This document shows, in pieces, positions 5,827 to 12,231 of a stretch of DNA of 12,237 bases (positions within the stretch are counted from its first letter, which is position 1; each line of letters opens with the position of its first letter). The notes under the pieces were generated by a model. That model ran no database searches. It had not been told where the DNA came from and saw only the letters and a list, made by a program, of their open reading frames with translations. The position numbers were made by a program, and so were the translations under genes. The DNA is from Spirulina sp. DLM2.Bin59. GTDB taxonomy: Bacteria > Cyanobacteriota > Cyanobacteriia > Cyanobacteriales > Spirulinaceae. The stretch lies in contig RECT01000210.1 of assembly GCA_007693875.1 (NCBI GenBank), positions 1 through 12,237 on the forward strand. The letters run 5' to 3'.

Positions 5827-7278
5827 CTACTCCCGATGCCAGATTGTCCCTTCGGGTTTATCCACCAAAATAATCCCCGCTGCTTTGAGTTGATCCCGGA
5901 GGCGATCGCCCTCGGCAAAATTTTTCGCCTGGCGGGCCGCAGTCCGTTGGGCAATCAGGGTTTCTATGGCTTCATCGCTCAATCCTGCGGTACTTTCCGC
6001 CGCTGGCTCCCCCGCCACCAACCCCAACACCCCCGCCAATTCCACCAGGGTACGCCAACGGCCTTTGAGGGCGGGGTTCGGCTCCACCTCGCCACCATGG
6101 ATGAGAATATTCTTCACCTTCCGTAACTCCTTGGCCAGTTCAAACAAGACGGCTAAACCGTTGGGGGTGTTGAGGTCTTGATCCATGGCGGCCTGAAAGC
6201 GTTGGCGCAAGCCTGCCGAAGGCATATCGCCCCCTTCCCCATCCCTTGCTTCAGGATTTTGCCAACCCAACTGAGCGGCAAATTCATCCCCCAATTGCAG
6301 ACCCTCCTTGAGGGTTTGCCAACCATTTTCCGCTGAGGCGATCGCCTCTGTTGTGAAATCCAACGGCTTACGATAATGGGCTTGCAAGACAAACAACCGC
6401 AACACCATCGGATCCGTGGGCCGGTCGAGGAAATCGCGGATCGTCACAAAATTTTGCAAGGATTTCGACATTTTATCGCCGCCGATTTTCACCATGCCGT
6501 TATGGAGCCAATAGTGAGCCAGGGGGCGATCGCTCGCCCCTTCCGATTGGGCAATTTCGTTCTCATGGTGGGGAAAAATCAGATCGCCCCCCCCGGCATG
6601 AATATCAATGGTGTCGCCAAAATGCGATCGCACCATGGCCGAGCATTCAATATGCCACCCCGGCCGCCCCGGCCCCCAAGGGGAATCCCACGCCGGTTCC
6701 CCCGGTTTTGCCCCCTTCCAGAGGGCAAAATCAAAGGGGTGCTGTTTCTTCTGCTCCTCCGTCCCCACCCGGCCACCGGCCCCCGCTTGGAGATCCGCTA
6801 ATTTTCGCCCCGACAGTTTCCCGTACTGCGGGAACCGCTCCACGCTGTAATACACATCCCCCCCAGCAGCGTAGGCAATACCCCGATCAATCAGGGTTTG
6901 GATCAGGGCGTGGATTTGGGGGATATGCTCCGTAACGCGGGGATAGGCATCGGCATCGAGGATATTGAGGCGACGCATATCGGTGAAATATTCGGCAATG
7001 TAGCGATCGCTCACCGCCGCCATTGTGCTGCCGTCCTTTTGGGCACGGTTGAGGATCTTGTCATCAATATCAGTGAAGTTTTGCACATATTCCACCCCAT
7101 AGCCCCGCCAAGTCAGGTAACGGCGCAACACATCCCAAACAATATAGGAGCGGCCATGGCCCAAATGGCAGGCATCGTACACCGTCACGCCACAGCAATA
7201 GAACTTCACTTTCCCCGGTTCGAGGGGCGTAAAGGGTTCTTCTCTGCGGGTTTGGGTGTTGTAGAGGGTGAGGGCCAT
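5827..7278 (-). CDS. cysS: Cysteinyl-tRNA synthetase
   Basis: Class I aminoacyl-tRNA synthetase charging tRNA-Cys in the cytoplasm. From the ATG at 7276-7278 the product is 483 residues. Seen: HIGH-type signature HLGH at 38-41, KMSKS at 269-273, and the zinc-site residues Cys29, Cys212 (WHIECSAM), His237 and Glu241 (PHHENE). The C-terminal part has AKNFAEGDRLRDQL, typical of the family. An in-frame TTG at 7291-7293 would add MNASP, but the ATG gives the family-typical MALTLYNT start. Residues 352-360 (MPSAGLRQR) are encoded by a 26-nt stretch nearly identical to a spacer repeat at 743-768, next to a Gly-rich segment GEGGD. The motifs are intact, so the enzyme should be functional. It follows the exonuclease gene by 85 bp. 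Confidence 0.96.
   Translation of the reverse strand: MALTLYNTQTRREEPFTPLEPGKVKFYCCGVTVYDACHLGHGRSYIVWDVLRRYLTWRGYGVEYVQNFTDIDDKILNRAQKDGSTMAAVSDRYIAEYFTDMRRLNILDADAYPRVTEHIPQIHALIQTLIDRGIAYAAGGDVYYSVERFPQYGKLSGRKLADLQAGAGGRVGTEEQKKQHPFDFALWKGAKPGEPAWDSPWGPGRPGWHIECSAMVRSHFGDTIDIHAGGGDLIFPHHENEIAQSEGASDRPLAHYWLHNGMVKIGGDKMSKSLQNFVTIRDFLDRPTDPMVLRLFVLQAHYRKPLDFTTEAIASAENGWQTLKEGLQLGDEFAAQLGWQNPEARDGEGGDMPSAGLRQRFQAAMDQDLNTPNGLAVLFELAKELRKVKNILIHGGEVEPNPALKGRWRTLVELAGVLGLVAGEPAAESTAGLSDEAIETLIAQRTAARQAKNFAEGDRLRDQLKAAGIILVDKPEGTIWHRE
6199..6224 (-). repeat. Dispersed-repeat module inside cysS
   Basis: The minus strand here matches the plus strand at 743-768 at 24 of 26 bases; the differences are both transitions. 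It encodes MPSAGLRQR in the linker between the catalytic core and the C-terminal domain of CysS. GGGGGCGA precedes the module in both places, at a shorter distance here. The match is in coding frame and introduces no stop. Confidence 0.65.
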
Positions 7279-7324
7279 GGGGGAAGCGTTCAAAGGTAGA
7301 CTCTTATCCTAAGGGGCGATCGCG

Positions 7325-7360
7325 GTCTGAGGCAATGGTTAGGATCAAGATCCCTCAGAC
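7325..7360 (-). promoter_or_regulatory. Hairpin between exonuclease gene and cysS
   Basis: GTCTGAGG (7325-7332) and CCTCAGAC (7353-7360) form a perfect 8-bp stem starting 3 bases past the exonuclease stop codon. A competing small hairpin GGATC-AA-GATCC (7342-7353) overlaps the right arm. There is no T-run on the minus strand side (CGCGATCGCC follows), so it is more likely an RNA-processing, stabilising or attenuation element than a simple terminator. Confidence 0.45.
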
Positions 7361-7363
7361 TGC

Positions 7364-8284
7364 TTAAAACGGCACATCCTCCTCATCCTTGGCAATTTTG
7401 AGCGAGATCCGCACCTGCACCGCTTCCTCCCTGGGGAGTAGATGCCAAACTGGTTTGAGTTGTTTTTGCCATTCCTTCGTTAGCTTGATGGGTAAACTGG
7501 GCGGGGGCAGTTGTTGAGCTTGGGTGACGGCGAGGAGATCAGCAAAGGAGGCTTTGTAATCCATCGAGGTTGTTTTCTGATACTGCACCCCATTGCAATG
7601 TTTGCATTGTTGGGCATCCATGGCCTGTTTAAGCCGTTCTTTAATACTTTCGTATTCTTTTTTCATCGCCTCATATTTGGGGCTGATTTGCCGATAGGCC
7701 AGGGTTAAGGCATCCAAATCTTCCCGTTGGGGATCACGGGCGGGCGCAGCTATGGCTTGCAGCCTGAGCAACGCTTGATGAATTTGGGGCAGGACAATCA
7801 CATCTAAGGCGGCATAATCCTGCTGGGCAGGGCTTAGGGGTCGTCTGCCCCAATCACTACCCTGCTCCGTTTTGTCGAGGGGCAGATTGCAGAAATGAGC
7901 CGCTAGGGTCTTGAGTTTGTGATCTTGCACGGGGAGCAGGGATTTGGGGATGGCCCTGGCCATGTTCAGCGTACAGGTAATGTTTTGGGCGCGGGCTTGA
8001 TCCAAAAACCGTAGGTCATAGCTGGCATTGTGGAAGACCTTTTCGATCTTGGGATTGGCGATAATGGTCGTGATCAGGGTTTCGATCAACTCCGGTTGAT
8101 CAAGAACATCCAAGAGAAACACTTGATCGGGATCGCCCCCTGGATCCGTTTGGGCTTGGACCAGGGCGATGCGACGATTTTTGCTCCTGTAGTCGGCGGT
8201 TTCGGTGTCGAGCCAGAGAATCGGATATTGGGCGAGGTGGGCGATCGCCTCCCGTATTTCCAAGCCAATTGTTAAATATTGCAC
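7364..8284 (-). CDS. RNase D-like 3'-5' exonuclease (DEDDy)
   Basis: Metal-dependent 3'-5' exonuclease of the DnaQ/RNase D superfamily, probably acting on RNA. From the GTG at 8282-8284, which has AAGGGA about 7 bases upstream, the product is 306 residues; a TTG at 8303-8305 would add seven. Catalytic residues: Asp26 and Glu28 in LDTETA, Asp90 in HNASYD, and Tyr157/Asp161 in QQDYAALD, i.e. the DEDDy type. Unlike classical RNase D there is no recognisable HRDC domain. Instead, residues 200-306 hold a charged helical stretch (SPKYEAMKKEYESIKERL), a CKHC pair at 227-230 and a tail ending in DEEDVPF. The CxxC could bind metal or form a disulfide; the role is unknown. It lies 22 bp after the Crp/Fnr gene on the same strand. 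Confidence 0.9.
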   Translation of the reverse strand: MQYLTIGLEIREAIAHLAQYPILWLDTETADYRSKNRRIALVQAQTDPGGDPDQVFLLDVLDQPELIETLITTIIANPKIEKVFHNASYDLRFLDQARAQNITCTLNMARAIPKSLLPVQDHKLKTLAAHFCNLPLDKTEQGSDWGRRPLSPAQQDYAALDVIVLPQIHQALLRLQAIAAPARDPQREDLDALTLAYRQISPKYEAMKKEYESIKERLKQAMDAQQCKHCNGVQYQKTTSMDYKASFADLLAVTQAQQLPPPSLPIKLTKEWQKQLKPVWHLLPREEAVQVRISLKIAKDEEDVPF

Positions 8285-8306
8285 GGCATTTCCCTTAAAA
8301 AACAAG

Positions 8307-8972
8307 CTAGGGCATCCCTATCAAATTATCATCTGAAATCACAATTACGCCACGTTCCCGCAATCGGCCCATGAGCCGCGTGACCGTCACACGGGTTGAG
8401 CCAATGGCACTGCCGAGATGGGCATGGGTGAGGGGAAAGGGGAGACGGTAGCCCCCTTGCCAAGGTTCGCCGCATTCCTCCATGAGCAATGTTAAGATTC
8501 CCACTAAACGGTCAATGGTGCGCCGTTGCCCCAGGGTACTGAGCCAGAGAAGTTTGCGCTGGTGTTGATAGCGAAAGGCAGCCCAGATACTTTGTTGAAT
8601 TTCTGGCCAGAGTTCCAGGTCTGGCCAGTAGAGCCAAATGACTTGGGTTCCGTCCACATGGGCATAGGCATCAAAATGAAAGGGCGATCTCGCCACAAAC
8701 TCAAAGGGCAACCCCGCCCGCACAAACCCTAACAAAACCGCCTCTGATTGCTCCGCCGGGCTAAGGGGACGACTGCCAGGGGCGGGGGTTTGGGTCATCC
8801 CCATCAGCCGAATTGCTCCCCGCTCCACCAAGTACAACAACCCGGGCCGGGCCGGAATCGGTTCATCCTTGGCAAAGCAGCGATCGCGGTAGTGGGCTTT
8901 GGCCCAATCGCAAATCGGTTGGGAGGCAATGGTGGGGGGAGCAATTTCAGCAAGGGGGACAGGTGCTAGCAT
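8307..8972 (-). CDS. Crp/Fnr-family transcriptional regulator with NtcA-like DNA-binding helix
   Basis: Predicted dimeric DNA-binding regulator of 221 residues: a diverged N-terminal beta-barrel sensor (about 15-120), a dimerisation helix (about 121-165) and a C-terminal winged helix-turn-helix (about 150-215). The recognition region GSTRVTVTRLMGRLRERG at 191-208 closely resembles that of NtcA, the global nitrogen regulator, suggesting related operator specificity. The barrel lacks the cAMP-binding signature (G-E-x-L ... R-S) and has no Fnr-type cysteine cluster, so the signal it senses is unknown. It is not NtcA itself, since the rest of the chain is different. The ATG at 8970-8972 has no clear Shine-Dalgarno sequence. 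It is divergent from the DALR gene across 78 bp and heads a minus-strand run with the exonuclease and cysS. Confidence 0.85.
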   Translation of the reverse strand: MLAPVPLAEIAPPTIASQPICDWAKAHYRDRCFAKDEPIPARPGLLYLVERGAIRLMGMTQTPAPGSRPLSPAEQSEAVLLGFVRAGLPFEFVARSPFHFDAYAHVDGTQVIWLYWPDLELWPEIQQSIWAAFRYQHQRKLLWLSTLGQRRTIDRLVGILTLLMEECGEPWQGGYRLPFPLTHAHLGSAIGSTRVTVTRLMGRLRERGVIVISDDNLIGMP

Positions 8973-9050
8973 GGGAGGCTTGCAATGCTACAGGGGAAGG
9001 GGAGAACGGGGCAGTCGGTGGCTGGAGATTGCGGGGTAAAGATCGCGCCA

Positions 9051-9698
9051 ATGATTAGGCAACTTTCACTAAAATCGCAACTACAACAGCAATTAGCAGA
9101 GCAACTCGCCGCTGTGGGGGTTGTCACCCCTGCTGTCGATTCCCTACCAATTTATCGAGTGCGTCAAGCTTATCCTGTGATTTATCGTAGTCCCATTGCT
9201 CAACAATGGGCCAAAATACGGAACAGGAATTCACAAACCTTGGTGGCCCATCTATGCCAGGGGCGGGGATGGGTGGCTGTGCCGGGGCGGGCAGTGGTGG
9301 ATTGGCATGGGTCAGATGAGGCGATCGCCCAGTGGTTAACGGCAGTTTTTCAGCAATGGTTAAGCCTAGAACCAAGGAACTTGGCAGGTTTAGATCCCAA
9401 TGTGGCGGTTCACTATACCCGCACCCGCTGGCAAGATTTATTACAGTTGGCCCAAGAGTCGAAATTGCTCACCCCTCCCATCCCCTGGGGGGCCTTAACC
9501 GTAAGTGATTATACTTTGGTGACAGCATTGCTGGATTTTAGCGATCGCCGCTTCACCCAACCCGATCCCCCCCGCCTCCCCCTCTGCCAAGCCAGCTTGG
9601 ACTATTACGCCCAGCATCGGATTTGGGGGAGCGATCGCCCCCTTGCCCAAGCCAGAGCCGGATTAATCGCCCTCACCCACTATTGGTTAACGATCTAG
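9051..9698 (+). CDS. Stand-alone DALR-like protein (ArgRS C-terminal-domain homologue)
   Basis: A 215-residue protein with no synthetase catalytic core. Its second half (about 118-215) resembles the anticodon-binding DALR domain of arginyl-tRNA synthetase: VAVHYTRTRWQDLLQLA parallels the ArgRS segment with Y-x-H/T-x-R-x-x-x-L-L-x-x-A, and SLDYYAQHRIWGSD followed by AQARAGLIALTHYWL parallels the domain end with its FY..RVL and R-L-x-L-x-x-A-V-x-x-V-L run. No HIGH or KMSKS motif is present. The N-terminal half (MIRQLSLKSQLQQQLAEQL and beyond) is not assigned. The open frame extends upstream to 8985, but that would run toward the divergent regulator; the ATG at 9051 is preferred. A role in tRNA binding or in a complex is an inference. 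The stop is 26 bp before a terminator hairpin. Confidence 0.7.
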   Translation: MIRQLSLKSQLQQQLAEQLAAVGVVTPAVDSLPIYRVRQAYPVIYRSPIAQQWAKIRNRNSQTLVAHLCQGRGWVAVPGRAVVDWHGSDEAIAQWLTAVFQQWLSLEPRNLAGLDPNVAVHYTRTRWQDLLQLAQESKLLTPPIPWGALTVSDYTLVTALLDFSDRRFTQPDPPRLPLCQASLDYYAQHRIWGSDRPLAQARAGLIALTHYWLTI

Positions 9699-9724
9699 CC
9701 CAAACCAACTCGCCCAAACCAAAA

Positions 9725-9749
9725 CCCTGCTCCTCATTGAGAAGCAGGG
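9725..9749 (-). terminator. Rho-independent-type terminator of rpmI-rplT
   Basis: CCCTGCT (9725-9731) pairs with AGCAGGG (9743-9749), extended after one mismatch by CTC (9733-9735) and GAG (9739-9741) around a 3-base loop. On the minus strand it is followed by TTTTGGTTT, an imperfect T-run, which fits termination of the ribosomal operon. It also lies after the convergent plus-strand gene and may serve both. Confidence 0.75.
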
Positions 9750-9774
9750 CTAAGGCAAATTCTGGCGTGAGGGC

Positions 9775-10122
9775 TTATTGCAGCGCCGTTTCCACAACCT
9801 TGGCGAAAGCATCAGGGTCAACCACCGCCAATTGGGCCAACATCTTGCGATTCAGTTGAATATCAGCCAGCTTCAGTTTATTGATTAACTGACTATAGCT
9901 AATATCATGGAGGCGAGCCGCAGCATTGATCCGCACAATCCACAGACGGCGGAAATCCCGCTTGCGACGACGGCGATCGCGATAGGCATTGCGTAATGCC
10001 TTCATCACCTGTTGATTGGCCGTGCGGAACAGCCGAGAGTGAGAACCCCGGAAGCCCTTCGCGAGTTTGAGAATTTTTTTACGACGTTTGCGGGCGACGT
10101 TACCCCGTTTTACCCTTGCCAT
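9775..10122 (-). CDS. rplT: 50S ribosomal protein L20
   Basis: Ribosomal protein L20, needed for early assembly of the large subunit by binding 23S rRNA. The 115-residue product has the usual length and the family blocks: basic N-terminus MARVKRGNVARKRRKKILKL, then GSHSRLFRTANQQVMKALR, YRDRRRRKRDFRRLWIVRINAA, and the C-terminal globular part LADIQLNRKMLAQLAV. The ATG at 10120-10122 gives the canonical MARVKRG start. It lies 57 bp downstream of rpmI in the usual rpmI-rplT order, without infC, and ends 26 bases before the terminator hairpin. In many bacteria L20 represses its own operon by binding the leader; no such fold is evident to me here. Confidence 0.98.
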   Translation of the reverse strand: MARVKRGNVARKRRKKILKLAKGFRGSHSRLFRTANQQVMKALRNAYRDRRRRKRDFRRLWIVRINAAARLHDISYSQLINKLKLADIQLNRKMLAQLAVVDPDAFAKVVETALQ

Positions 10123-10179
10123 GGTTTTTCTCTACAGTCTTCTCATAAATTAATGTTAGAATCAGGCCGCTTTATCCGG

Positions 10180-10380
10180 TTAGAGATAGGGCAGCATCAA
10201 CCGCACATTTTCTTCATCCCGCTCATGGACTAGAGAGAGATGGGAGAGGCGGCGGCGTTTCTGCTCAGAGCTTTTGTGCTCAAGAATGTGGTTCTTGAAC
10301 GCTTTGCGACGACGGATTTTTCCCGTCCCGGTGGCTCTAAACCGTTTAGCAGCAGCCCGTTTGGTTTTGAGTTTCGGCAT
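10180..10380 (-). CDS. rpmI: 50S ribosomal protein L35
   Basis: Ribosomal protein L35 of the large subunit, 66 residues, normal length. It has the family blocks MPKLKTKRAAAKRFRATGTGKIRR and the central basic segment with HILEHKSSEQKRRL-like composition (seen as HILEHKSSEQKRRRLS). The start at 10378-10380 is canonical. First gene of the rpmI-rplT pair; the upstream spacer is AT-rich and divergent from the RDD gene. No Shine-Dalgarno sequence is apparent. Confidence 0.98.
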   Translation of the reverse strand: MPKLKTKRAAAKRFRATGTGKIRRRKAFKNHILEHKSSEQKRRRLSHLSLVHERDEENVRLMLPYL

Positions 10381-10409
10381 GGATTTGGCTCAATGCGACA
10401 CAATTTTTT

Positions 10410-10439
10410 ATTGTACCCCATAATTTTTAAATTCAGCAA
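10410..10439 (-). promoter_or_regulatory. Possible promoter of rpmI-rplT
   Basis: On the minus strand TTGCTG (10439-10434) is followed after 18 bases by TACAAT (10415-10410), a five-of-six -10 match. A start about 7 bases on would give a leader of roughly 20-25 nt. The intervening stretch is AT-rich. Not confirmed by any other signal. Confidence 0.35.
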
Positions 10440-10468
10440 GGTCAGTGGGCAAACTGCCCCCATCTCCC

Positions 10469-11266
10469 ATGAAACTCCTCAATGAAATCACCCTCCGCAC
10501 CCCGGAAAGCGTTGAACTGACGTTCACCTTGGCAGGCATCGGCAACCGAGCCTATGCGCTCCTGATTGATTACCTCCTGTGGGGGCTGCTGTGGGTGGGG
10601 TTTATTTTTTTCTGGAGCGCCACCCTCGATCAAATAGAGGCGATCGCCACCCTCACCGGTATAGCCGCAGAAACGATGATCCTTTGGGTGATCGCCCTGG
10701 GGTTCATCCTCAGTTTTTGCCTCTATGTGGGCTATTTCATCACCTTTGAGGTGCTGTGGCAGGGGCAAACACCGGGCAAACGGTTTGTGAAAATTCGGGT
10801 GATTCGGGAAAATGGCCGGCCCGCTCGTCTGCCCCAGGCAACCATGCGATCGCTCCTGCGCCCGGTGGATGACTTCTTTTTCCTGGGGATGCTGTTAATC
10901 ATCTTCAGCCCACGGGAAAAACGGATCGGGGATTGGCTGGCGGGAACGGTGGTGATTCAGGAAACCACCACCCCCAAGCGGCAAAGGTTGGAAATTTCCC
11001 GCACCTCCGCCGCCTATGCGGCAACCCTCCCGGAACTGACCCAACTGGATCGCCTCACACCGGAACAATTCACGATCCTCCGCAACTATTTCCAGCGGGC
11101 CCCCAAACTGCGCCGCCCCGCCCGCCTCCAAAAAAGCCAAGAGCTGGCGGCCCAAGTCCAGGGGATTCTGCAATTGCCAGGGGTTCTCCCCGAAGACCTC
11201 AGCGACCATGAATTTCTCGCTGCGGTTTACCAGGCATACCAAGCCCAGATGAGCGATCGCCTCTAG
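10469..11266 (+). CDS. RDD-family membrane protein
   Basis: Integral membrane protein of the RDD family, 265 residues from the ATG at 10469; a GTG at 10445 would add eight. Seen: Arg27 at the mouth of the first membrane span (about 28-49) and Asp34 within it, a second span (about 70-95), the conserved WQGQTPGKR loop at 97-105, a shorter hydrophobic stretch (136-146), and IGDWLAGTVV at 153-162, matching the family's R-x-G-D-x-x-A-G-T-V block. After that, residues 170-265 form a charged, helical cytoplasmic tail with no known domain (LTPEQFTILRNYF, then LRRPARLQKSQELAAQV). RDD proteins are often suggested to be transporters, but function is unsettled. It is divergent from rpmI and ends 3 bp from the convergent hydrolase. 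Confidence 0.9.
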   Translation: MKLLNEITLRTPESVELTFTLAGIGNRAYALLIDYLLWGLLWVGFIFFWSATLDQIEAIATLTGIAAETMILWVIALGFILSFCLYVGYFITFEVLWQGQTPGKRFVKIRVIRENGRPARLPQATMRSLLRPVDDFFFLGMLLIIFSPREKRIGDWLAGTVVIQETTTPKRQRLEISRTSAAYAATLPELTQLDRLTPEQFTILRNYFQRAPKLRRPARLQKSQELAAQVQGILQLPGVLPEDLSDHEFLAAVYQAYQAQMSDRL

Positions 11267-11269
11267 GGA

Positions 11270-12172
11270 TTAGCTTAAACCCGTGACCCAGGCCCGGATA
11301 TGCCCATTGACGATCGCCGGGATTTCATCATGGGGACAATGGCCGGCATTGAGGAAATGCTCCTCGTATTGATCCGGATGGGGATAGGCGGCGCGGAATT
11401 TGGGGGCGCGATCGCCCACCAACATCCAAGGATCCCCCTCCCCCCACAGCATCAAGAGGGGGCATTGCATTTGGGCTAAGAGCAGATCATTCTTTTCCCC
11501 TTGGGGGGCTTTAAACACGGAACTAAAAACCTGCAATGCGCCGCGATCGCAGGAAGCCCGATGAATATCCGCCACCAATTGATCCGTCACCGCACTGCGA
11601 TCGAGATAGACCTTTTCCAAGGTTTTCCGAATAATCGCCGGTCGCCGCAGATATTGGAACAGCCAAAAACTGGCCCAAGGTTGCAAAAAGAAGCCTTTTG
11701 TCACCTCGCCCATCAGTTTGCGCCAGGGGGAAGGTTCCGGTGTACCGGGGGGCGGTGTGAAGGGGCCAGCACAGTTGAGCAGGATCAACCCCTTGGCCCA
11801 TTGGGGCCGCTGGGCCGCCACACAAAGGGCACTATAGCCCCCGAGGGAATTCCCCGCCAATACCACCGGCCGGCCAATCACCTCAGCAATAAAATCCGTC
11901 AATTGATCCCGCCAGAGATCGCCACTGTAGGCAATGTCGGGTTTTTGCGATCGCCCAAACCCCAATAAATCAATGGCCCACACCTCAAAATCCGCCTGCA
12001 ATTCGGCAATATTTTTGCGCCAATGATCCGTAGAGGCCCCGAAGCCATGCACCAAGAGCAGGGGGGGCCGCTGGGGATTTTCTCCGGCTTTGACGTAGTA
12101 AATTTGGTAATCCCGCCATTGCCAAACTTGGCCCGGCACGGTGGATAAAGGCGACAGCGCAGCAGTAGACAC
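11270..12172 (-). CDS. Alpha/beta-fold hydrolase
   Basis: Serine-type alpha/beta hydrolase of 300 residues. Seen: oxyanion-hole motif HGFG at 42-45, DLLGFGRS at 68-75, nucleophile Ser109 in GNSLGG, acid Asp247 in WGEGDPW, and catalytic His278 in NAGHCPHDE, with a cap region between about 135 and 215. The HGFGASTDHWR and DLLGFGRS blocks are common to a large cyanobacterial/plastid group that includes chlorophyll-side-chain and other ester hydrolases; substrate cannot be assigned from sequence. No signal peptide. The start is a GTG at 12170-12172; no ATG lies nearby in frame. Upstream sits an RpaB-type HLR1 site, suggesting light-dependent control. The stop is 3 bp from the stop of the RDD gene. 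Confidence 0.9.
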   Translation of the reverse strand: MSTAALSPLSTVPGQVWQWRDYQIYYVKAGENPQRPPLLLVHGFGASTDHWRKNIAELQADFEVWAIDLLGFGRSQKPDIAYSGDLWRDQLTDFIAEVIGRPVVLAGNSLGGYSALCVAAQRPQWAKGLILLNCAGPFTPPPGTPEPSPWRKLMGEVTKGFFLQPWASFWLFQYLRRPAIIRKTLEKVYLDRSAVTDQLVADIHRASCDRGALQVFSSVFKAPQGEKNDLLLAQMQCPLLMLWGEGDPWMLVGDRAPKFRAAYPHPDQYEEHFLNAGHCPHDEIPAIVNGHIRAWVTGLS

Positions 12173-12198
12173 GGCACAATAGGAACAACAACCCCCTC

Positions 12199-12216
12199 AT
12201 TGTAACGTTTTGTAAC
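12199..12216 (-). promoter_or_regulatory. HLR1 element (RpaB-type site) upstream of the hydrolase
   Basis: The minus strand reads GTTACAAA-AC-GTTACAAT, two direct 8-mers 2 bases apart. This fits the HLR1 consensus (G/T)TTACA(T/A)(T/A)NN(G/T)TTACA(T/A)(T/A) at every position. It ends 26 bases before the GTG start. The second half contains TACAAT, a good -10 candidate, so the site would overlap the core promoter; that arrangement usually means repression by RpaB, relieved in high light. Confidence 0.65.
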
Positions 12217-12219
12217 GGT

Positions 12220-12231
12220 GGGCCATGGCCC
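12220..12231. repeat. 12-bp perfect palindrome GGGCCATGGCCC
   Basis: A perfect 12-bp palindrome 3 bases beyond the HLR1 element, at the right edge of the window. It could be part of the upstream regulatory region or of a feature that continues outside the window; short GC palindromes also arise by chance. Confidence 0.35.

Noticed and set aside
5914..5929. GGCAAAATTTTTCGCC in cysS, similar to the repeat core
   Set aside because: It encodes the conserved AKNFAEGD block of CysS, so family conservation explains it without repeat insertion.
6523..6540. GGGGCGA/TCGCCCC inverted pair in cysS
   Set aside because: It is built on a HIP1 octamer (GCGATCGC) within conserved coding sequence; probably coincidence.
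7279..7293. TTG start five codons upstream for cysS
   Set aside because: The ATG at 7276-7278 gives the family-typical N-terminus, and the five extra residues have no counterpart in the family.
8285..8305. TTG start for the exonuclease
   Set aside because: The GTG at 8282-8284 has an AAGGGA at suitable distance; in the longer form that sequence would be coding.
8973..9050. NtcA-type site (GTA-N8-TAC) in the regulator's own upstream region
   Set aside because: GTA at 8990 on the minus strand has no TAC at the right distance; no match was found in the spacer.
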